From NCBI GenBank assembly GCA_037043015.1, contig CM073331.1:4051501-4115500 (forward strand): DNA of 64,000 nucleotides. The letters run 5' to 3'. Positions 11,114 through 22,859 of this stretch are shown here, piece after piece. Origin of the DNA: Bryum argenteum (Eukaryota; Streptophyta; Bryopsida; Bryales; Bryaceae). The position numbers and the translations under genes were made by a program. How positions within the stretch are numbered: position 1 is the first letter of the stretch; each line of letters opens with the position of its first letter. Below the pieces are notes generated by a model. The model had not been told where the DNA came from. It searched no databases and worked only from the letters and a program-made list of their open reading frames with translations.

Positions 11114-11590
11114 ATCACAGTGGATTATGAACGAGAGTTGATTATATGAAGACACGGACGGTGGATTTTAGTCCACGAGGGTAGAGGGTGGTCTTACTTC
11201 TATACGCGATTTGCGTTTTATAAAAACCAATGAAAATACTATAAACATTAACTTGTTGGTTGGTTGGTAAGATCCATATATCTCTCTGCCACACGACTTA
11301 GAAAATTGCCTTGGTTCTTGATGTATTTTTCAAACATTTGGTTTATTTTTTTTGTTCACCAAACAAAAATATGAAATAATTAAAACTAGAAATTATGAAG
11401 TAATTAAATCTAGAAATTAAAACAATCCTAAAAGAAGTCTTTAGAAATGCTTGAATCTTTCTATAAATAGAGAGATTCACAATTGAGTGGCAAGCATAAC
11501 CTCGAGCATATAAAGGCACAGTTGAGTTCCGTAAGAGTATGGATGACCATTTTTTTTTAAAAATTCTTTTGGAGCAAATGAAAGTCTAAT
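11114..11590. other. AT-rich intergenic DNA, no gene
   Basis: No supported feature between the mini-SINE and the first of three chained TTAA elements. Confidence 0.5.
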
Positions 11591-12520
11591 TTAACCCCTA
11601 AAAATCCAGGAAAGCCGATTCGGTTTTCTGAGATTTCGGGCAGCTCATTTTAAGCATTTAAACTGATATTTTTGCCTAAGATTTTTATTGGGTGCTCCAC
11701 ATGCAGTAATGTGTATGTGGTAAAATTTTCAAAGTCAAATTTTAATTTTATAACCTTCATCTAGAAATTTTAGGTTTCAAGTCCAAATCGGGCAGTTTAA
11801 AATAATTTTTTTTAATTTTTTTTTTTTAGAAATATGTTCATTACCAAATTACTATTCAAATTCCAATGTGTCCGAAGTCAAAAAGTTTACCAATTTTACA
11901 AGGGCAGCCTCCAAAACTTTCAAAAACAATCTTCACAATTTCTAGTAATTTTTAATTTTTTCTTTCAAAAATTGCCAAAATTCGAGATTTTGGATTTTTT
12001 CAAGATTTTTTTCAAAATTCACATTATCATAAATGCACCTTCTCACCGTCGAGATTTTTCTCAAACTAAATATATCATACGTGGTGCTTGTTTTACTATA
12101 TGGTTGTTTTTAGACCTTCTTTCATAAAATATTTTACATTAAGGTCAAAAAGTGGAATTGGTCTCTAAAATTTTGCATGAGCATAACCAACTTGAATACC
12201 TACATGAAAAAAAATGAGGGAAAAATATTTGGAATAACAATCATCAAGTTGCCCTTGGCACCATTTAGACAATGCCTCTCACGCAGTGGCAAAAAAAAAG
12301 TGTTGGTCAAACTTTGATTGTTATGATCTCACAAATGAAAAACATCCAACGGTTGAAATTTTGACCAGTCCTTTGTCTACAAGTTAGGTACAAGATCTTA
12401 CGGTTCAAAGTCTAAAACCAGAAAAAAAAGTTTCTCCATTTCCCCATCTCCCAACGAAGGTGAAAAATGGCAGTTTTTGGTTCTGGAGGTCGAGGAAACC
12501 CCTGGATTTTTAGGGGTTAA
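11591..12520. mobile_element. TTAA element with 20-bp perfect end repeats
   Basis: Left end TTAACCCCTAAAAATCCAGG is matched exactly, inverted, at 12501-12520. The left 350 bp are related to the arm of the fold-back element at 8810 (same phrases about AAAATTTTCAAAGTCAAAT and ACAAGGGCAGCCTCCAAAA). The core at about 12313-12420 has ATCCAACGGTTGA and, ~50 bases on, TCTTACGGTTC. No coding capacity. The right-hand TTAA also serves as the left TTAA of the next element. Confidence 0.85.
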
Positions 12521-13465
12521 CCCTTTCATGACCAATCAACCAAATATGGTCGCTGAAGTGTGGTTATTCCATGATAGAGTAGAATCTGTGTAGAAACAGC
12601 AAAATGTTAGGGAACAACGCCGGAAGAGGAGTGCGTGTTGGATCTACTACACAAAACAATGATGCATTTGGACTCGTACTCTGCCTGGTAGAGCTGTTTA
12701 TACATGGTGATGAGTATGAGATACGGTAGCTGGTCTGGAAAGAAGTGAGAAAGATTCACGAAATACGGCTGTCGAGGACACATGACACCAATTCTAAGGG
12801 TCCCTTGGGAACATGGGAACATGGGAGTACTACTCAATTGGCTCCGTCGACAAAAGAAGAGTTGATTTCTTTTGGCAACCCAACACAGTCTATCAAAGTG
12901 TATACGTTTGTACAACCTGAAATCCTCCCCAAAAAGAATCAACCACATGTTGTTTGCACACTCATTCTACGTCAAGGCTCGGCGTCTGATGAATGTGACC
13001 ATGTCTGATTTTTCAATTTGACCATATTTGCTACGATATCCCATGTATTTCTTGTATGCTACCGTATACAAGGAATTGGGTTCTTGGTCTCTTTTCACAA
13101 TTTCAGTTTCATAAATGCTCGAAATGCAACGCTCATGGTGTTGTTGGATAGATCTTCAAACTCTCTACATTATTGACCACATGTGTTTTGCCCAAATCTG
13201 GATATTTTGGTCTCTAATTCTAGTAAAAAGCTTCGAGGTCATGTATACGCTATGTACTACACTTGACTCGGAACATCATAATACTCTAGTTCATACGGTA
13301 GATTTGACCCATGTTTGGCCACTAGCATGTATATGAAGTTCACTACACATTTATACGGTCGGATCTTAATTTTGACTCTTCATTTGTTTGATGCACTCCA
13401 AAATACATCCAGACACCTCAAAAAAACCTCGACTTCCAAAACACGAGTGGTCATGAAAGGGTTAA
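12517..13465. mobile_element. TTAA element, CCCTTTCATGACCA ends
   Basis: A second end-type of the TTAA superfamily: CCCTTTCATGACCA just inside the left TTAA and its exact inverse just inside the right TTAA, 14 bp perfect. It shares its left TTAA with the 11591-12520 element and its right TTAA with the start of another CCCCTAAA element. The interior (~920 bp) has no recognisable protein and a base composition closer to genic DNA than its neighbours. Confidence 0.8.
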
Positions 13466-13650
13466 CCCCTAAAGGAGAGAGAGAGGCCCCAATCGGGTTG
13501 ATTTGCTAAAAAAAATTACAAAAATCGAAGCTTTGACTCAATGTATCTCAAGACCCAAACGAAGAAATTTGACAAAAATCGATGGATAGACGAATTAGAG
13601 AGTTTATTAAGATCATATGGTTGAATTTCACAAAATGAAGTTTCAAAAAA
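13462..13650. mobile_element. TTAA element, left end only
   Basis: Starts TTAACCCCTAAAGGAGAG directly at the right TTAA of the preceding element. A degraded core may lie near 13595-13625. No right end was found, so this third link of the chain is a fragment. Confidence 0.45.
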
Positions 13651-13679
13651 AATTTAAGAAAATAAAAAAAATGTTGGAG

Positions 13680-13960
13680 CAAGTTCTTACTTAATTTTCA
13701 AGGTTGAAGCTTTACAATATATTTCTAGGAAGGTTAGCATGGGCATCTTTGGAGAGAGACATTAATAAGTAACACATGCCTTATGTTTTGAATTCTCAAG
13801 ACTAAAAGCTGTCCTCATTAAAATACATGCCATTAATTCATACTTCATTGTATAGGTCCAAAAATTTCAACACACAAACTAGACTTGATTTATGACACAA
13901 CCCAACTGATTTTGCCAAAAACGGAGTTCTAATGAAGAAATTAGAACTCTTCAAAGTGTC
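13680..13960. repeat. Unclassified interspersed repeat, copy 1
   Basis: Shares phrases such as AATACATGCCATTAATTCATA and CACAAACTAGACTTGATTT-like stretches with 17530-17780 and 47690-47890. No ends or coding sequence were identified; it is a moderately diverged dispersed family. Confidence 0.5.
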
Positions 13961-14259
13961 AGCCCTTTCATCCAGAATGTAGAAAAACGACATTAGGGTA
14001 AAGTAACAAGTGGCAATGCTCTGATCCACTGAGCAAGGGGCAGAGCCTTTTGTTGCCTGTCTGGACTACAATAGCTTTTTGAAGCAAAAATCCAGTGCAT
14101 GTCTCTCTGCCAAATTGCAAGTACCATAGGACATGTCTGAGGGCAAAAGATTTGCCTTTTTAATGAAAAGCCCCTTTACTGCAATAGCTTACTTTTTCTG
14201 TCTTTTGTTGTCCATGTGACAACCCCAGCTCCTTCAAGAGCTGCCAGGTGACCTTTTGT

Positions 14260-14885
14260 TTAACCCCTAAAGATCCTTGATTCAAAATTGCTCAAATTAC
14301 AGAAAATGACCTTTGCTTACTTCAGGTCAAAAAAAAACTTAACCCTTAAACGCCCATGGGGTCTAAAACGGGCAGCCCAAAATTGGATCACAACATCTTT
14401 TGGACTTGGGCATCATGAATAGTGCACTTTTTGGACTTGGGCGTCAGGAATGAACCCAATCAATGATGAGCTTGCAACCTCCTACAAGGTTACGTACAAC
14501 CCCAACCTACTTACCACAATCCTTAAAAAGCTGAGTGATCACTCATACAAATTGTGTTTTGAATTGTTAAATTTCACGTTTGAATGCATCATAAGAAGGT
14601 GACCAGTTTGACATCAGAAGTTGTGTACAGTGAGAGCTATGGAGGAGATTCTGTTGGAATCAAGCTCCTCGGGCTTGCTTGGGCGTTTAAGGGTCAATCC
14701 AAGTATCAATTAGGAAATCCAACCGTAGGATCCTAAAGTGTACTTGCCTTTAAACTTGTGTGTATAATTTGAACTGTTGATTCTTTTTCATTTGTGAGAT
14801 TATAATGGTCAAAGGTGGCTAATTTCACTCCCTTCAAGAACCCCGAAAAGCCATTTTCGGCTTTCTTGCAACTTTTAGGGGTGAA
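14260..14885. mobile_element. TTAA element interrupted by a second TTAA element
   Basis: Left end TTAACCCCTAAAGATCC; right end ACTTTTAGGGGTGAA with the TTAA decayed to TGAA. The reverse-oriented core is at about 14725-14815 (CAACCGTAGGATC, then TTTGTGAGATTATAATGG). A 359-bp element of another end-type sits inside at 14339-14697. Confidence 0.65.
14339..14697. mobile_element. TTAA element, CCCTTAAACGCCC ends (nested)
   Basis: Starts TTAACCCTTAAACGCCC and ends GGGCGTTTAAGGGTCAA (one TTAA mutated). Its ~340-bp interior matches the element at 19149-19518 in inverted orientation at high identity, which confirms both boundaries. It lies inside the 14260-14885 element and is therefore younger than it. 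Confidence 0.8.
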
Positions 14886-15779
14886 ACCCTAAAGTATCAT
14901 GCAACCCGTTCTGGCTCTCGTCAGCCTCTCATTTACTAATTTTAGCTTGCATGAATTTGAAAGATTTTGCAGGTTGTAGAGTTTTTCCATACCTTTCGGA
15001 AGAATCTTTTCGAGTGCCCAAATTCCTCATATTTTAGGAGATATTCATGGTCAAAGTTTGAAAATATTATTTGAAATCTACCCAAACTATAGCATATGCT
15101 ATTCATTCTTAAAATTTGCCCGAAAGCAATTAAATTGCTGAAACTCTGAAAATTCACCAAGGATTTTACTTTTTTCTTTTCTTTTTTTTCTACTTGTGAA
15201 GGAGGTTGTACGGCATGATGTTATCGATTGCATTTAATTCAATTTTTTCTTAGATGCCGATGTTATTGTCAAAGAATGGCCTTTGTATTTGAATTTTAGC
15301 GTACCTCTATGGGAATAATCAAGCATTATTTTTTAGGTTTTATAGTTCGTATGAGGGTAAAATTTGCATAGATGTATTCCTAGCTCACTTAGGAACAACA
15401 ATCAGAAGAGCCTTCACATAAGTTTACAACCAAAAATGGGTTTATTGGCCCTCAAAACTTTGCTCACCCTCTTTACAACAAGGGAAACTGAAGAAATTTT
15501 GTTCACCTTCGAACATTACGATCCCACAAATGGTAAGAGATTTTCATACCTAAGATTTCATATACATAGAAGTTAGGTACTAGATCCTACGGTTACAGTT
15601 TTGAACGTACAATTATATGAATTAAATTTCTCACCTTGCATTCAAAAAGGGCAATTTTGATGGTAAAGCATGCAAATAGTGCCTTGAAACATACCGCAAA
15701 ATAGAACAACATAAATAACCCATTTCATCATACTAATTCAACTGTTCCTCAAGATTCTTCAAGACCAAACTAGAACGTG
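14886..15779. other. Repeat-derived AT-rich DNA, no gene
   Basis: Contains a diverged copy of the TTAA-superfamily core at about 15510-15600 (CATTACGATCCCACAAATGG and GATCCTACGGTTA), without recognisable ends. Otherwise no feature. Confidence 0.45.
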
Positions 15780-15960
15780 TTAACCCCTAAAGGTCCAAGA
15801 AAGCGGAAATCGCTTTTTGGAATTTCCGCATGGAGAAAATTCAGCCAACTTTGACCATTATAATCTCAAAATTGGAGAAACACTAATGGTTCAAATTTGA
15901 CATTCGAGAAAAGGGTCAAGTTAACTTCAAGATCCTACGGTTGGATCTTCTAATCAATGC
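15780..15960. mobile_element. TTAA element, left end and core only
   Basis: TTAACCCCTAAAGGTCC followed within 100 bp by the core (CATTATAATCTCAAAAT, then GATCCTACGGTTGGATC at about 15931). The right end is not found. Confidence 0.5.
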
Positions 15961-16936
15961 TGAGATTGAGTTTCTTTGCACCTGAAGTAGAAGAAGGTTC
16001 TTTTTGATAATTTAAACAATTTTGTATCAAGGACCTTTATCGATGACGAGAATCCAAATCCTTCGTCCTCCCTACGACGGATCCTAAAATACACAAAATC
16101 TCGGGGACAGGGTCCTCGGACGCAAACTGACCACTTGGGTATGATCTAGTAAGCCTGCAAATCTAAGATTGTTTTCGCGACGCGCGACCCTTCGTCCACC
16201 TCGTAGGGGGCTTCTATTACATCTGACAAACCCGCAAGTATCATAGTACTACGCATGTCCTTGCAGATGAGAATGTTGTCCCTCCTTGCATGCCATGCGA
16301 TGGCTCTTCAGAAAAATCCCGCGCCCCCTTATCAACTAATCTTCAGAATTAGTTACGAAATTTGAACAAGATTTGATTGATTGGAAGATTTTTAGTTACG
16401 AAAAAACGTCAAACCTCTAAGTTGATATGTTACAAATCCAATCCCGTTGTTTTTTCAAAATCGGATTTCGGATCCGATGTCATGGGTACGACTTTTGTTT
16501 AATTTCTCCATATTTTAGGTCTATTGTTATGTTTTTAGCGACCTCGAGCCGTACAAGACATGCATGCAAGATCAAAAAATGGAGATAGATGGTACAATAG
16601 AGGTAATCGGAGGTTGAGTTGAGGTCAGTGTCACTTAGATTTGCACCCTCGAACAAAAAGAAACCCTAATCTAGTTGTAGTCGAAATGTCATAGGTGACA
16701 TTATGATGCTTGTGAAAACCCATCAAACTCAATGATGATTATGAGATTTTTCAAGTCGCGAATGCATTTCATCGTCGTCGGAAAATATGTTGCTTTCAAC
16801 CTATTTCCTCCGAAGATGGCTCGTGACGGTATATAATAATTTTGGATGGTGCGGTGAATAGTTTCTGAGAATTAGCAAGCAAGCAAGCAAAAAAAAAAAA
16901 AAAAAAAAAAACTTAACAATTGTAGAAAAACATTTA
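15961..16936. other. Intergenic DNA, no gene
   Basis: No supported gene. A run of about 25 A residues lies near 16889-16912, after GCAAGCAAGCAAGC. Confidence 0.5.
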
Positions 16937-17032
16937 CTCCCTCTCTCCCGTTATAGTTTGTCAATAGGTTCTTTCAAATCAAGGTAGATTTGAGAGAACC
17001 TATTGGACAATTAGAGCGGGACAAAGGGAGTA
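16935..17032. mobile_element. Stowaway-like MITE
   Basis: Bounded by TA dinucleotides. Ends are CTCCCTCTCTCCCG and GCGGGACAAAGGGAG, with an internal palindrome around AAATCAAGGTAGATTT. The CTCCCTC terminal sequence and TA target are the hallmarks of Stowaway (Tc1/mariner) MITEs. Length without TA is 94 bp. Confidence 0.85.
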
Positions 17033-17379
17033 TTTACCAATTAGTGTGGTTAACACTAAACACCATCCTCAGTGTAGTGCAAACATTCATTTTGGAAGAG
17101 AATTGAATCTTATATGTAGAAGAGGATGTTAACCTCACTAGAGATTTCTTAAGAAATATTTGAAAACTGGAGTCCTTTTGTTGCCCACATGCTAAAACAA
17201 GTTAGGACAATCAAAATTGGTCGTCTCGGTGTTAAAGGATTAACTAGGTTACTTTACACCATCTATTACTAATATATGCATACATTATTCAAATCACACA
17301 ATCTTTGTTGCCTTGGAATCCTCATGTACTTGCCTACAAGAATATATGACCAAATAAATCTCATTGCGGGAGCGAGGGT

Positions 17380-17840
17380 CACCATTTAAAGTGGCTCTAC
17401 TCATAGTAGATTTCACTGAAGAAGTTGTTAGGTTTTTAACCCGTAGTAGCTTCTCAAAAATCATCCATTTAATCACTTTTTTTCAAGATAGAAACATCAT
17501 TTCAAATCCAATACCGAAAGAATATGGATTAAAATCTTCCTACTAGAAAGTTGTTAGTCTTCATCTTAAGATCATGATTATGTAAAACAATTCATGAGAA
17601 CATTTCTTTTAATTTCCCATAATTGCCTGTCAATGGCAAAACATGCCCCATGTTTGAAAACTCAAAAACAAGATTTGCCTTCAGTAAGATGCATGTCAAT
17701 TATTCATACTTCATTTAATAGGTATGCAAGTTTAATAACACAAACTAGACTTGATTTGGGACGCGACCAACGTGACTTCATCCAAAATAGAGCAGTTATG
17801 GCACTTCAAAGTTGTTGCAGTCATCCGAAATGTTGATTTC
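17380..17840. repeat. Unclassified interspersed repeat, copy 2
   Basis: Related to 47290-47890 over several hundred bases, sharing phrases such as CTAGAAAGTTGTT, CATCTTAAGAT, AAACATGCCCCAT and ACACAAACTAGACTTG. Partly matches 13680-13960. Confidence 0.5.
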
Positions 17841-18436
17841 GACTTCCGGCCCGGTCAAGGATTTTAGTTGAGTCCGAGCAAACGCCTCAAATCAACTACA
17901 ATTAAGAAGACCATGAGGCTCCAAAATCATTGATCCGCTACAGTTCAATTATCTAATTAGAAAGGAGGAAAAAAGGGAGGGTAAGAGAGAGAATTTATAT
18001 TAGAAAGTTGAGCTTAAGCTCCTCCCAGTCCAAATCCACTTTACACTACAAACGTGAACAAACCACTCAATAATTCATTTTCAATTTAGTATGGTCACCA
18101 AGAGCCATGACCATGAAAACGATTTTAATTTTCTTAGTCATGGCTCATTGTCCATAGTGTAACTTAAGGGACCCTTATTAGTGTAGCTAAACTAAATTTA
18201 TTCTACTTAACTAAATTCTTTAATTAGCACCTTAATGGGGGGGGGGTCATTATATACACTAGACAACGTATGAGAATAAGTCTGACATTTGATAAATTAC
18301 AGTTAAGCATGTCATAACAACCTAATTATATTTTTAATTTTAGAATCAAACCTAATTGTATTTTTTATTTTAGAATCCTTAAAGGGAGGGTGGCTGCAGC
18401 AGCCATTGTACAAATCCAGCGGGAGTGTCTAAATAT
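17841..18436. other. Intergenic DNA, no gene
   Basis: AT-rich, with a G run near 18238-18246. No gene or element ends recognised. Confidence 0.5.
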
Positions 18437-18684
18437 CCTCTACGAGCGTGGCTTGGATGGCAGGCTCGGGTGGGGGTGGGGAGGGTGCGGTAAAATCTGC
18501 CCCTATTTTTTAATTTGTTTAGGCCCCATTTGAACACAAAAGGGGCTTGTAAGGGTAATTTGGGGCCCCAGGCCCCAAATTTTGCAAAAAAAAATTCAAA
18601 AAATGGCCCCAAATGGGGGAAACGGGAAGGGCCAGAAAATTGATCCCCACCGAGCCTGGCATCCGAGCCACGCTCGTAGGGGAG
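18437..18684. mobile_element. Short fold-back element
   Basis: Arms of about 40 bp in inverted orientation: CCTCTACGAGCGTGGC at the left matches GCCACGCTCGTAGGGG at the right, and the match continues inwards through GGATGGCAGGCTCGG. The centre is G/C rich with a small palindrome (GGGGCCCCAGGCCCC). No clear target duplication, so the superfamily is unknown. Confidence 0.55.
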
Positions 18685-19148
18685 AAATAAAGAGACCCCA
18701 AATCCAGCTACAAGTCATTGAAGCACCTTTTGCTAAATTGAAGTATGGATTGACCAAGTACTTGTTGGGGGCTACATAATAATTTATATCCTTTTTAAAA
18801 AATCACATTATAAAAGCATGCTCTTAAGTTAAATTCGATTTACTAATCATGGGAAAATATTCACCATTAGTTTTTAGCCACCCACAAACTCGAAGTTATT
18901 ACTTGGGCATGCATGGGTGGTGAGGCTACCTAATTTTTAGGTAACACTAATTAGTGTAAAGGATCCAAAATGGTCTAAAGTTGAAGTTTACAAAGCTCTC
19001 TTATAAAGTGTCCAAAGGTATCATTGTGTAGGAGACCAATTTAAGAGGAGTGATAGTTTTTTGACGAAACTATTTTTTACATGTTTCAAAGTCTAAGTTA
19101 TAGGGTTGCCCTATAACTATCCACCCTAGAATGTTTACTCCGTGTATT
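18685..19148. other. Intergenic DNA, no gene
   Basis: AT-rich sequence with no recognised feature. Confidence 0.5.
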
Positions 19149-19518
19149 TTAACCCTTACACGCCCAAGGTGACCTGAGGGGTCACCTTCCAACAGAATCT
19201 TCTCTGTAGCTCTCACTGTACTCAACTTTTGACTTATATTTTGATGTCAAACTGGTCACCTTCTTGTGATGCATTCAAAAAGTGAAATTTTACAATTCAA
19301 ATCACAATTTGTATGAGTGATTTTGTGCTTTGAAAGGATTATGGTAGCGAGGTTGGGGTTGTACATAACCTTGTAGGAGGTTGCAAGCTCATCATTGATT
19401 GGTGCATTCATGATGCCCTTGTTCAAAAAGTGCACTATTCATGATGCCCAAGTCCAAAAGATGTTGTGATCCAATTTTGGGCTGCCCGTTTCACACCTCA
19501 TGGGCGTTTAAGGGTTAA
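19149..19518. mobile_element. TTAA element, CCCTTA-CGCCC ends, second copy
   Basis: Starts TTAACCCTTACACGCCC and ends GGGCGTTTAAGGGTTAA. The interior is the inverse of the nested element at 14339-14697. Its right TTAA (19515-19518) is also the left TTAA of the following element, so two elements abut through one target. Confidence 0.85.
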
Positions 19519-19783
19519 GCCCTAAATTTCCTTGTTGCAAAACAGTCTAAGTTACAAAAATTTGACCTTCTTTTAGATTGAGCTCAAAATATCTCAATCT
19601 AAGCATTATTCAAAAGGTTCAACCGTAGGATCTATAAGTTCACTTGACATTCTTCTCACTTACCAAATTTGAACCGTTCATTCTTCTTCATTTGTGAGAT
19701 AATAATGGTCAAAGGTGGCTAAGTTTTTCTCTTGCGGGAACTTCGGAAACCCGTTTCGGGTTTTAAGGAAAGTTAGGGGTTAA
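19515..19783. mobile_element. TTAA element abutting the previous one
   Basis: Left end TTAAGCCCTAAATTTCCTTG, right end AAGGAAAGTTAGGGGTTAA, matching the end sequence of the fold-back element at 8810. The reverse-oriented core is present (CAACCGTAGGATC, then TTTGTGAGATAATAATGG). About 269 bp, non-coding. Confidence 0.8.
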
Positions 19784-20454
19784 AATATGAAGGTGACACC
19801 TAACTTGTACATCATTAGATAAGTCAATCTTTGACCCTAGTTGAAAATTAGCACCTCCATTGCCATATTTAACTAAATCCACACTCATTCATGAAATGTC
19901 GAGTGACAAAGATTTTGGAGTTTTCAATCCTAGGAAATCGTAGTTGAAAATTTACTTCAAGGGATTTGAGTACCTTTATATTCTCGCCTAATTCACATTT
20001 ATCAGATATAGTTGTTATTTTGTCCACAAAGAGATGTGGGGAGCCCCCCATGTGTTACTTTTGAACTAGAAGTAGTCCAAGAATGTGTTATCCTACTTTG
20101 ATACAAAGTTTGGAACGCGTACTTTGAAACACACACGCATTTGTTGATTGCGTTCAAGAAAACGAAGTAGACGAGAAGAATCTTGTAGGCACTTTGGAAA
20201 GTGCACATGATGATTGGTTGAATTAGGAACGTAAACCAAGTGGGTACCAAGATTTGTTGTTGGCCAATTTGGGAATTCGGCCACTTCTTGTTGGTTGCTT
20301 GATCCCAACACTAACATGAATGTGGGCTATGGCTGCATGGGCACCAAGCTCCAAGTTGGATAAGCCTGAGGAGTCAGTGCTATGCGAGTTGTATTAGCAC
20401 CATGGCTGCAGCGATTTGAAACTCCACCGAAAAGAGCGAAAGTCCAATCATAAG
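19784..20454. other. Intergenic DNA, no gene
   Basis: No reading frame with supporting features. Confidence 0.5.
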
Positions 20455-21003
20455 ATCAAGACTTTGCCCATGCCGTGCACGAAAAACCAAATCCGCTCGA
20501 CCCGTATAAGGTTGGCAACAGCTAATGAGCAACATGCAAAGTGGAAGTTTCTAAAGAAGGGCGGTCAAGGTATGATAGCACGATGGCAAGACTTTGCTAT
20601 GCTATGCACAAAAAACTAAATCCGTTCAATCCACGCCATGGTCTGGTATAAGGTTGGCAACAACTAATGAGCAACATGCGATGTGGAAGTTTTTAAAGAA
20701 GGGCGGTTAAAGTATGGTAGGAGGATGGCAAGATTTTGTTGGGCTTTGCACTAAACACTAAATCCGTTCAATCCACGCCATGGTCTGGTATTAGGTTGGC
20801 AACAACTAATGTGCAACATGCGAAGTGGAAGGGTCTAAAGAGTGGCGGTCAAGGTATGATAGGAGGATGGCAAGATTTCGCTATGCTGTGCACAAAAGCC
20901 GTTCAATCCACGTCGTGGTCTGGTATAAAGTTGGCAACAACTAATTAGCAACATGCGAAGTGGAAGTTTCTAAAGAAGGGCGGTTAAGATATGATAGGAG
21001 GTA
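20455..21003 (+). repeat. ~140-bp tandem repeat, about four copies
   Basis: The phrases TAAGGTTGGCAACAACTAAT, GCAACATGCGAAGTGGAAG and GGATGGCAAGATTTTG recur at about 20530, 20672, 20812 and 20948, giving a period of 136-142 bp. Copies differ by scattered substitutions and a few indels. The unit resembles a degraded coding segment, but no intact frame spans it. Confidence 0.8.
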
Positions 21004-21746
21004 GGCGTGCAGTTATGTGGCTACCATCATCTTAGAGGTGAACCTAAGGGTCGCTTTACTTGAGGAGTGGAGTCGCTCGCTCGTGGGGCCAAAGGAAGGC
21101 ATGCGATGAATAGTAACTTGTCTTATAGGACATGAAATGAATAGTGATTTTTCCAATATGACAACCATGATTCTTATACAACCCAAAACTATGCTTAAAT
21201 ATTCACATGGAGGTATGCTGAAATTCAAATACAAAGGTCGGTCTTTGACCAAAAAAATGGCATGTGAAGAATGAATGGATTTGAAATCCAAACACTTAGA
21301 TCATGAGTTAGAACCTTATTTACATGTACAAAAATACACTAGAAAAAAAAGAAACATCTCAAATTCTTGGTGAAATTTTGAAGTTTAGTGTAATTTGATG
21401 ATTTTGGGCAGATTTTGAGAATAAATGAGCATATACCATAGTTTGGACAGTTTTCAAATATTGTTGTCAAACTTAAATGGTGAATATCTCCTAAAGTATG
21501 ATGCCCATCGCCCTCCTACACCACGCCACCTACGAGTTGTCCTACGCCACCCTATGCCTATAGCGCCCATCTCCTTTTTATTAGGTTTCACATTATCGAT
21601 TGCCTTGAAGACATATTCCTAGGATAGAAAGTAATCATAATATTTAGGGTGAACTATAATTGCCAATCAAGATACTAACTTGACGTGAGGACATGTAAAC
21701 ACATAAAATCTTCATACGGTTATAAAAAATACTGAAAACTCGTACA
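21004..21746. other. Intergenic DNA, no gene
   Basis: No gene recognised. The stretch around 21380-21500 resembles 15050-15150 in inverted orientation (a GGAGATATTCA-type phrase), so it may be another dispersed repeat. Confidence 0.4.
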
Positions 21747-21856
21747 ACATCTTATCTCACAAAATAAATAAATAAAAATACCAACCCCTTATGGGGTTGG
21801 CATGAATAAAATGCCCGTTCGACATGCTCTTGATGATATGCCACATCTTATCTCAC
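21747..21856 (-). mobile_element. ~80-bp mini-SINE with 14-bp target duplication
   Basis: An 82-bp body (21761-21842) sits between exact 14-bp direct repeats ACATCTTATCTCAC. On the minus strand it begins GGCATATCATCAAGAGC, contains GTCGAACGGGCATTTTATTC, then a perfect stem-loop CCAACCCC...GGGGTTGG, and ends in a TATTTATTTATTT tail. The exact target duplication shows the short unit inserted as such, rather than being a remnant of a longer element. Confidence 0.85.
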
Positions 21857-22859
21857 GCAACTCTACATTGACACTAGAGGCCACATCGGAGATGAGATCA
21901 TAAACCTAAAACTTCATCCGAACTTCAACAACTCTTTTTTAATTTATTTTTTTACCAATATTAATCTTTTTTCAAAAACTTGGTCAATCCCTTTTGCCTC
22001 ATCTTAGTTTTTAGAACTTCCGTTCATATTTCTCGATAAGAATTCGCCACAAAAACACGGCCTCATATGTAATCATTGGGTCGCGATGGGGGAGACTAAA
22101 TCCTCCAACACTCGGGGATGTAGATAGTTTTGGTTTACACACTACCATAGACATAGACGAGGGGCATAGTTGACACATTCCCGTTTTCAAATGAATCTTT
22201 TGATTTATCCAAAAAAACTGATGGTCAACAAATGTCGAATAATGATGAACCAATTGAATCAGCCAAGAACAATATCTTCTCATTTAAAATATCAAAAAAG
22301 AAAAAGAGAAAATGAACGCAAACAAGATGTGTCATGTGCTCAAATGGACCATGATTTCATATGAAGTGGTCAACTCCGCATCAAAATATCCGCATATGTG
22401 AATACATCACACTTACATTGGACGAGCAATGTGCACCACGAATGTAGTACGTCCTCATTTGTGGAATCCAATTACATGCTCAAGCAAGTAACACGTACTC
22501 GACGTGATTAACAACTTCGTTTTTAGTTGTAAGTTTTGATATTTTCATGTTTTTTTGTAAACATGGTTCTTAGCAAGGAGTGTGGAAAATGGAAAAGTTT
22601 GGTGTTTTCATTAGGATGTCCACCAAGAATGTCTCATGCCAAGATTGGTGGAAGAGTCATGGTGGAATGAGTTCTTTGTGGTGGTGGAAATATTACAGTT
22701 TTCCACGTGTATAGTCATTTTGAGATATTAGTATTGGCATTAAGCCCTACTGGCCTCTCTTGTATAGTAAATACGAGGTTTAAAGAAGCACGAAACAAAT
22801 GGGGCCCACCACAAACATATTTAATCATGCGATGGACAATTAAAAATTTAGTCATGCAT
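21857..22859. other. Intergenic DNA, no gene
   Basis: AT-rich; no gene or element ends recognised. Confidence 0.5.

Noticed and set aside
6179-13480. TTTAGGG-like phrases as telomeric repeats
   Set aside because: They occur singly as TTTAGGGG at MITE ends, not as tandem TTTAGGG arrays.
20455-21003. CRISPR array or spacer-like repeats
   Set aside because: The 140-bp units are contiguous tandem repeats in plant DNA; there are no short repeats with unique spacers.
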